Below are positions 57,921-64,000 of a DNA stretch of 64,000 bases, piece by piece (position 1 is the stretch's first letter; every line of letters begins with the position of its first letter). This stretch comes from Saccharum officinarum (lineage: Eukaryota > Streptophyta > Magnoliopsida > Poales > Poaceae). The position numbers and the translations under genes are program-made. Under the pieces are notes generated by a model. It made no database searches. It saw nothing but the letters and a program-made list of their open reading frames with translations, and was not told the origin of the DNA. The stretch is from NCBI GenBank assembly GCA_020631735.1, contig CM036188.1:14798214-14862213 (forward strand), in the 5' to 3' direction.

Positions 57921-58136
57921 GAAGTTGTCAAAAAAAAAGAAAATCTATTTTGGGTTACTCTTCTACTTTCTCCTCCCTCCCCTGTTTGGTTAGGCTTTTA
58001 CCACTGCTTTTGCTTTTGCAAAAGTCAAAAGCTAACCAAAAGGTCCAAAAACTATAGCTGTTTTTACGCAAAAGTAGCTTTTGTTCCTGTACAAAACTCA
58101 GCTGTTTTTAAGTCCAATATTTACCCACTTGCCTGA
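57921..58136. mobile_element. MITE-like end with CTGTTTGGTTAG and short palindromes
   Basis: CCCTGTTTGGTTAGGCTTTTACC is followed by the inverted AAAAGCTAACCAAAAGG about 45 bp later. The flanking GCTTTTGC/GCAAAAG pairs fold as a hairpin. This resembles Tourist or hAT MITE ends, but a target duplication was not identified. Confidence 0.4.
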
Positions 58137-58740
58137 TTATGGTACCGGTTCATTTTTTTTCTCTTTTCCTATCTGCGTTGCGAGGAAACGAGGGCGCCGT
58201 ACGTGCTCCCTCCGGCGGGCACGGGCTCCGGCGCAGGCGCTTGCGCTGACCTGCCCGGGCGCAGGCCCGACGGCCCCCTGCCCCGACTGCGGAGGGCGTA
58301 GGCTCCGGCACTCCGGCGGCGGCCCTCTCCCTCCCATGCATCTCCAGGCCGGCGGCGACTCCGACGCGGGCGCTAGCGCCCGCCTTCCCCTGGCGCGGGC
58401 TCGGCCCCGACAGCCCTCTCCAGCGGGCACGAGCTCCGGAGCAGACTCCTCCACCACACCAAGCCTCCGGGCCGTCCTGCTCCGCGCTCGTCTTCTTCCC
58501 CTCCCCAGTTTTGTGCGCTTTCTCTGTTCTTACGCAGAGACGAGCCACCCTCGTCGATCTCCTTCGTCTGGCCACCGCAGTTCGATTGGGTCGACGGGGA
58601 GCACCTCCAAGCCATCCTCCATCTTCCCCAAGCCTCAACTCCTTTTCCCCCGGCCGGTGCCAAGCTCCCCACGAGCTTCAGCTACCAGCCATGGCGGACA
58701 AGCTGACGAGAACGAAGGCTCTGTATTCTCGTCCGTGACC
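58137..58740 (+). pseudogene. GC-rich first-exon-like segment with strong-context ATG
   Basis: A sharp CpG island in AT-rich surroundings. Toward its end a C/T-rich leader runs into CAGCCATGGCGGACAAGC (ATG at 58,691), a near-ideal plant start context. The frame encodes only MADKLTRTKALYSRP before a stop at 58,738, next to possible GT donors (TCTCGTCCGTGACC). The downstream DNA shows no matching exon. It may be a promoter plus first exon of a host gene captured or left behind. The long overlapping frame (58,081-58,896) in another phase is a GC-content artefact. Confidence 0.35.
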
Positions 58741-58939
58741 CCTCTCTCTCTCTCTGATATATTTTTTTCCTTTGGGCCAGCGGACAGAGGGCTGAGGCCA
58801 CACCATGTCATCTTGCCGATTTCCTATAGAAAAATAAAAGAAGAAATACACATACGATTTTACCTATTCTATACAGAAGATGGATGCAAAACTTAAAAAA
58901 AAATATTTTTTCTTTTCCAAAATAGTCATTACGTGCAAA

Positions 58940-59412
58940 TTAGCACGGTTCATCTAAACGGCTGTTTAGTCCGTTTAAACACCGTTTAAATGGTAAACAG
59001 AAGCCAGCCGTGTTGTTTAGGGCCTAAACGATGAATTAAACGGTTAGCCCATTTAAACCGTTCAATTCCGTCTAAACGGTCTAAGCAAAATCAGATTAAA
59101 TGTGATTATATAAGCTAAACAACCATTTAATCCATAATTAAGTGAATTAAAGGACTACGTCTATCACAATCAACATGAAACTAATTAACATTATAATTAT
59201 ATGAAATGTTATGGGATTTAGATTTGTTCCAACAAGATTATTTGGTAGAATATTTGATTTTTACATGTGTAAATATGTATGGGTTATAGCAAATTTTATT
59301 TTTACGTACATAAATATGTATATTTTATTGTTATTGTACAAAACCGTTTAGACCGTTTAACTCCGTTTAAACACCGTTTAAATAGTCTAAACACTAAACG
59401 AAGGGTGACCGA
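58940..59412. mobile_element. TAAACGG-rich repeat element (MITE-like)
   Basis: Both ends are crowded with CCGTTTAAAC(A/G) and its complement (58,955-59,080 and 59,340-59,400) around an AT-rich core. The inverted arrangement suggests a non-autonomous DNA element, but exact ends and a target duplication are not clear. Confidence 0.5.
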
Positions 59413-60349
59413 CTGTTTACCCATAGGAGGAGAAAGCAACGGGGGATGAGGATGTGAGAGGAGCCGAATGACAAAGGCGCAAGTTTAGTGTATGTGCTCG
59501 ATGTCGTCAAGGAGTGCATGAGGTGGAATAGGAAACAAGGTGGTGCTCATCGGGTAATAGCACAAGCCAAGGTGGTGCTCATCGGGCAGTAGCACAAGAC
59601 TTGAAAGCGTTTAGAGAGGGAGGTAGCCGATGGGTCTATGTGCAAGCATGTGTGCTTAGGTCAATGTGGTGGGATACAATGTCCATAAGACCCTACATGA
59701 CCATCATTTAAACATTATTAGATGTTTTAAGGGCTACAACATCACATTTCATAGTTGAGGGGTCATGTAGTCAACCCTTGATATGTTACGCGGTTATATG
59801 AACTTTTTAATAACATGCCACGTCAGCAAAACCGCCTCAAGAGGTTATTTAGACGGTTTTCAATAGTTCGAGTAGTAGAATACCTAGTTTTAAAGGTGAG
59901 AGAGTGAAGTAGACAACCACCAATAGTTGAGTGGGTTAAGTAGATTTTTTCCAAATATAAAACAAAGCATAAAGTACTCAGTTCCTCCCAGCACCAAATG
60001 GCACTTAGACCTAGTCCATTCTAAATCTTGTCATTCATCCTTTCAAAACTGATACAATAACCATTATTAGGGACATAAAAACCATTGATTGTCCATTAAT
60101 CAAAATCATCATTGTAACCTCACTAACAATGCTGTTGTGAAACATACGTTAGTCACAATGATCATGTTGTTATTAATCGTTGAAATCGAATTAGGGCCTA
60201 GATGTTTTCATTTTGATCCATACGCAAAGGTCATATACCACGAGTAACTCTAAAATAGTATGGCCTAAGTTCCAGCTCCACACACAACCATTACAAACGA
60301 AATGAAATGAAAAAAGATTGAAACTCAGGCGCTAACAGAATGATGACCT
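59413..60349. other. Spacer with a short tandem duplication
   Basis: A 32 bp unit (AAGGTGGTGCTCATCGGG...) occurs twice in tandem at 59,537-59,600. Otherwise there is no recognisable gene. Confidence 0.5.
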
Positions 60350-61911
60350 TTCTTTTTTTTTGAAAGATCTAGTTTCCCAGCTTTGATTTATAATAAGGGG
60401 AAAGAAGCAACCGTCATTACATGCACGAGTAGCGCTACTCCCCACAGCCTAAGCCGTGAGGAGTTTAAGAAAACACAGGAGAGCTATTACACAATAGATA
60501 ATTGCACAACAAAAAGGGGCTTCAAGAAAACCCCTCCCGCAAGGGACCATAAAAGGTAAGAAACCTTGATCCCGTTGAAAACAGCATGCTCCACTTTCCT
60601 GCAGTTCCTAAAGATTTTCGCATTCCTCTGCTTCTGAATGCTCCAGCGAGTCATAAACACCAAACTGTGGCCATCTTTGCTCTCAACAATCACCAGATCG
60701 TAGAACCATACTTTGAGGTCAGCTACCTCCTTCCACTGAGATGGATTCATATTTTGACATCTACTCTGAGAGGTGACTAGTACCGAGCTGCTACCATACC
60801 TTGGTTCCAGAAAAAACAACCAAACTGAAACACCACGCCAGCTTCCTTGCAGCTTACACTTCTTCTTCGACAGCAACAGAACATCACACCAGAAAGGGAA
60901 ACCTAACTTAACCAGTCGGCCGGTCAGCGCTGGCACTAAACAAACACACATCGAAAGCTAAAACTGCAACCTCCGTCTTTGCTAGACAGATCGTTCACTG
61001 GACATCCATCTCTGCTGCATCAGACTTCTCTGCCATGGCTGCAAGGACCTTGGCCAGCTTCTTGTTGCCCATGCGTATAGCAGCTTGGATGGCCTTAATT
61101 GCCTGCTCAGGGAGGTCACCAGCATACGTATCCACATATGCTGTCACTGCTGCGTCAGGCACCGGAGCTTGGGAATTGATGAAGCCGAGCTCGCGCATCA
61201 ACTTCTGCTAGGCGTGCTGGGCCACCAGCACCAGCGAAGCTCTAGCTGCTAGGCGCACGCTGGAGCGGGTGGGGACCATGGTCCTCCACGGTCTTCGAGT
61301 GCCACTGCTGCCCGCTCGTGTCGGTGGAGTTCTCGGACACGAAAGCAGTGGCACAGGGACGCTCTTGAAAATGGAGCTGCAGAAGTCATGGGCCGCATCC
61401 TCCAGGTCCGCATGGAAGTCGTCAACCATGGTGGAGTCGTCTGCCAGCGCCTCCTTCTCGTACCCCGTCGTCGTGTTGATGTCCATGTGGGTGATGCAGT
61501 CGGAGGTGTCGTCCACCTGGCCATCATCAGAGGCTCTGGCCGAGACGGACGGCTCGACTCCTACCCCCTTGACCATCTCCTTGTGCCCAGCCTCGATGTC
61601 GCGCTCCTCCGAGCCTTCCAGCTGGACTCGTGGTCCGAAGCACACCTCTTGGTGGGCTCCTGTGGGCTTCTCATGCTGGTTCTTACCCATATCCCCTAGT
61701 GCGGAGACCGGCTCGTACACCAGGGAAGCCGACGTATCGTCGCCACCATCCGGGGAGTAGCTAGGTTAGGCGGCGGCAGCTGTCCAGGAGTAGAGGGATT
61801 CCTGGAGCATATGGTCCTCCTCCGGGGAGTGGTAGTCTCTAGAGTGGATCGGCATCCTGCAGAGATCAGCAATAGGGTCTGAACTAACCAGGAGCGGGGG
61901 GCTGCTGGCAA
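60350..61911 (-). mobile_element. Internally deleted LINE (minus): ORF1 C-terminus joined to ORF2 3' end
   Basis: Minus strand, in order. About 61,911-61,000 encodes an ORF1-like region that is acidic, then has SSVRLAARA, then MRELGFINSQAPVPDAAVTA and PEQAIKAIQAAIRMGNKKLA, ending MDVQ and stop at 60,995. This tail is common in grass LINE/zinc-knuckle proteins. From 60,951 to 60,487 follows the end of ORF2 (WFYDLVIVESKDGHSLVFM, then RNAKIFRN and LLWSLAGG). The 3' UTR ends in an A-run (T-run at 60,353-60,360 on plus). The reverse transcriptase and endonuclease body of ORF2 is missing, and a frameshift separates the two ORF1 pieces near 61,205. Confidence 0.6.
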
Positions 61912-62284
61912 AGCTGATTGTCCCAGTTACGTCCTTGACACCAATATGGATATGGTATGGGACAGCGACCTCAACACAGCAGCAATCGATGGATTGACTA
62001 TGCAGTCTTACTATGATTTGCCAAGCGTAAGGAGAATCAATGTCTCTAGAAACTTAGTGAACAAAAAAGAAATTATCAGTCTATATGCATATAAGATATA
62101 TGCAGTCTGCAAATAGCTGCTACGAATAAAATCCAGCGAGATGCCCAGATACCCAAGTCTAACATTGTTAGACTAAATGGATAATTAGAGCAGGTGTAGA
62201 AGTGCCAAACAGAAGTCAACCGAGCAAATAAGTCCACTGAGTTGTATCTCCAATCGTTTTGCATGTGAGATTCACTTTGAATTA
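61912..62284. other. Spacer without recognised gene
   Basis: AT-rich and without conserved ORFs. It may include the 5' edge of the LINE. Confidence 0.35.
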
Positions 62285-62290
62285 CCTAAG

Positions 62291-62397
62291 GGGCCATTTG
62301 GATCCTTATTTACTCAATATTAGCTTAATTAATATGTGTCTGAATTATGATTATTAAAATGAATTCAATTCCAAGGATCCAAATGGGGCACTTAATT
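62291..62397. mobile_element. Small MITE-like inverted repeat
   Basis: GGGGCCATTTGGATCCTT on the left pairs with AAGGATCCAAATGGGGCAC on the right, around an AT-rich core of about 70 bp. The size and ends suit a Tourist-like MITE. The flanks (TAA and TTA) do not form a perfect duplication. Confidence 0.6.
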
Positions 62398-62475
62398 TAT
62401 TTAGATTTAATTTATGAATGTATATTACTCAAACAAGCGTTCTGGAAGAGAACAAACGAAGAGTGTCAGCCCCAA

Positions 62476-63724
62476 TTACATCCAAAATGCTGCATGAGAG
62501 AACATGGGGGTATTCTTGGAGACTGCATATGATCTAGTGGCACGGCGAACCTTGGTCTTTAGCTCTCCTTTGTGATTATACTTGAGCGCAAACAAAGTGA
62601 TATGGATCACAGAACCATTGTTGAAATCGTCACTGCACAGGATATTCTCAAATAAGGCAAATCTGCTGTCGCCCATGTAGGTAAGAGAAGTGGCCTTACC
62701 TCTCAAACAGGACCAGTGCTTTGGGTCCTCCTCGCTTCGCCGAACCAGCTTCTCCATGAGCATCCTGCACTCCGGCTGCTGCGTGGTGCTGACGCAGAGG
62801 GAGCTGGCTGGGCAGCAGCAAACCTATCCGTCGTATTCGCGATGAAGCCCAACCCATGCGTCCAGACTGCTGTCAAAGAAGGCTTGGCCTCTGAAGGGCA
62901 ATACCCAATCGCCAAGCTCCTTCCACAGACCGTTGCTGGTGTCCAAGGTGTAGGTACTGATGCCTGCGGATATGAAAATGGTACGCCCATCCGGATGCAC
63001 CGCGTAGGCGATTATGTCCATTCCATTGAACGGGAGCGGCGAGGGCACCGTATTCCAGCACGCAGCACCACTCCGTGGTTGGATCCCATGCCTGCCGATC
63101 CAGAATGACTGTCGGCACCCACGACAGGGCCTCCAAGGAGCATGAGGATAACATATGGAAGGGAACTGTTGTTAGCGCATACAGCGTTTCACCGACAGCC
63201 ATGGCATCGCCCAAGTCATGGATCCAGTCTGGAATGCACGGGCCGGTGGTGACGGCGGCAGTCTTGGTGTTGTAGACCAAGGTTGGGGGTGCGCGGTCGC
63301 CGCGCCTGCGCCTGTTGATGGCGACAAATATGTTGGTGCTCACAGCGGCAAAGCCCATGGGGCCACCCCCCGGCAATGCTATCCGAAGAGCAGCCGGCTT
63401 GGGGAGCTTGTTCTCTCCTCCTCCTCCTGAATCTTGATCCAGGATGTCGTCGGCGTCAAGCCTGTGGATGCTGTACCCGCCCTTCCAGTCATCCAACGCC
63501 AGATAGAGGTGCTTCTTCCGCTGGGAGGAACTCAAGGTACTCAACTTTGGGTAATCATCGTTCCGGCGCCGCCGCTTAGATGAGGGGAAGGATGATCCCT
63601 CCAATGTGCCGCCCATCACGGACAGGGCAACAAATTTGGATGGACGCACCCTCTGCTTGCCTCAATCCGTCAGTAGGAAATAGGCGGTGTCCCGGGCGTG
63701 TCTGTGGTTGCGGTGGGGATTCAT
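62476..63724 (-). pseudogene. DUF1668-family gene with one frameshift and two premature stops
   Basis: The ATG at 63,724 gives MNPHRNHRHARDTAYFLLTD, then a TGA at 63,662. The same frame continues RPSKFVALSV, a basic KRRRR stretch, LYLALDDWKGGYSIHRLD, GFAAVSTNIFVAINRR, NTKTAAVTTGP and DAMAVGETLYALTT. A 1-base shift near 63,045 moves to the frame with AYAVHPDGRTIFIS, TYTLDTSNGLWKELGDWVLP and AFFDSSLDAWVGLH. It then meets TAG at 62,824, where Tyr of the family's GYVCCC motif is expected. The end is SYAVSKNTPMFSHAAFWM at 62,476. About 415 codons is the usual size for this grass-expanded family of unknown function. The frame-shift may be a sequencing error, but two stops in addition favour a pseudogene. 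Confidence 0.8.
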
Positions 63725-64000
63725 CGTCATCAATCATCAGTACATTTTAATTTATAGAGCGAGCTGTGGAGTCCGAGTCGAAATCGATCACAGAAACAAT
63801 ACAAAATCGGTCGAGTACCTGGCAACGGCGCCGCCGCCGGGAGTCGTAATCGGAGTCGCCGGTGCCGCTCCGCTGTGATTGGATCCGAATCGGAACCAAC
63901 AACGCCCACCAGGGCACCAGGCCAACTGGTCACTCGTCCTCGCCGTAGCGGGTTGCTCTGCGCGGGTTTCGTCCTCACTCCTCACCGTGTGCTCTAAAGA
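63725..64000. promoter_or_regulatory. Upstream region of the DUF1668 gene
   Basis: On the minus strand a CTATAAATT string lies about 30 bp before the ATG (63,750-63,760), too close for a normal leader if it were the TATA box. GC-rich sequence further upstream (63,820-63,990) could be a 5' UTR exon followed by a short intron. Not resolvable here. Confidence 0.25.

Noticed and set aside
58081..58896. The longest ORF in the window (271 codons, plus strand) as a real protein
   Set aside because: It spans a GC-rich leader and AT-rich repeat DNA. The composition is Arg/Pro/Ser/Ala as expected from frame-shifted GC-rich sequence, and the ATG in good context lies in a different frame.
63750..63760. 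TATA box of the DUF1668 gene
   Set aside because: It lies only about 30 bp upstream of the chosen ATG, leaving no leader. It is mentioned in the upstream feature but not called.

Overview
The window is plant nuclear DNA, most probably from a panicoid grass. The grounds are a CACTA transposon with the TTTGCCGAGTG-type subterminal repeats seen in maize and sorghum relatives, a TTTAGTCCCGG-type non-autonomous CACTA, a Tat-lineage Ty3/gypsy retrotransposon, grass-type DUF1668 and DUF295 gene fragments, and plant mobile domain (PMD) pseudogenes. I see no intact conventional host gene. Nearly everything is mobile DNA or decayed gene copies. No tRNA, rRNA, CRISPR array or bacterial-type operon was seen.

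Region 1-21.8 kb is an array of decayed, related modules. The repeating order is: PMD pseudogene (+), split by a roughly 1.6 kb TIR element; RING-finger (RMA-like) pseudogene (-); (CA)n microsatellite; (CCCACT)n tract; F-box/DUF295-like pseudogene (-). Module A (1-5.2 kb) lacks the RING part. Module B (5.2-12 kb) has its PMD pieces in permuted order and carries a plastid ndhD fragment. Module C (13-21.8 kb) is the most complete. A truncated PMD and TIR piece recurs at 29.2-31.4 kb. Later insertions sit inside these modules: a 575 bp TRIM-type LTR element (11.2-11.8 kb) and a 607 bp CACTA derivative (15.9-16.5 kb).

Region 21.8-28.3 kb is retrotransposon. It holds a GC-rich LTR-like segment, a probable Tat LTR (22,913-23,760, minus), an antisense extra ORF with its own TATA box (24.7-25.7 kb, plus), and degenerate pol (integrase, RNase H, end of RT; 25.9-28.3 kb, minus). 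A hAT MITE with an 8 bp target duplication lies at 28.4-28.6 kb. From 29.2 to 40.4 kb come a PMD/TIR fragment, a 5'-truncated LINE with a 23 bp poly-C run, and a structurally complete 7.27 kb CACTA element. The CACTA carries a decayed tnp2-type transposase, a second gene, a nested MULE-like element and a large hairpin.

The most important structural point is that 26,095-41,953 and 42,054-57,920 are nearly identical. They meet exactly at a 100-N gap (41,954-42,053). The end of one contig therefore matches the start of the next, which is the pattern of an unmerged contig overlap rather than a biological duplication. The differences I noted are mostly single-base homopolymer indels, and copy 2 (42-58 kb) usually keeps the reading frame. 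Features in 42-58 kb should probably not be counted twice.

Region 57.9-64 kb holds a GC-rich first-exon-like segment, TAAACGG-rich repeat DNA, an internally deleted LINE (minus), a small MITE-like inverted repeat, and a DUF1668 gene (minus) with one frameshift and two premature stops.
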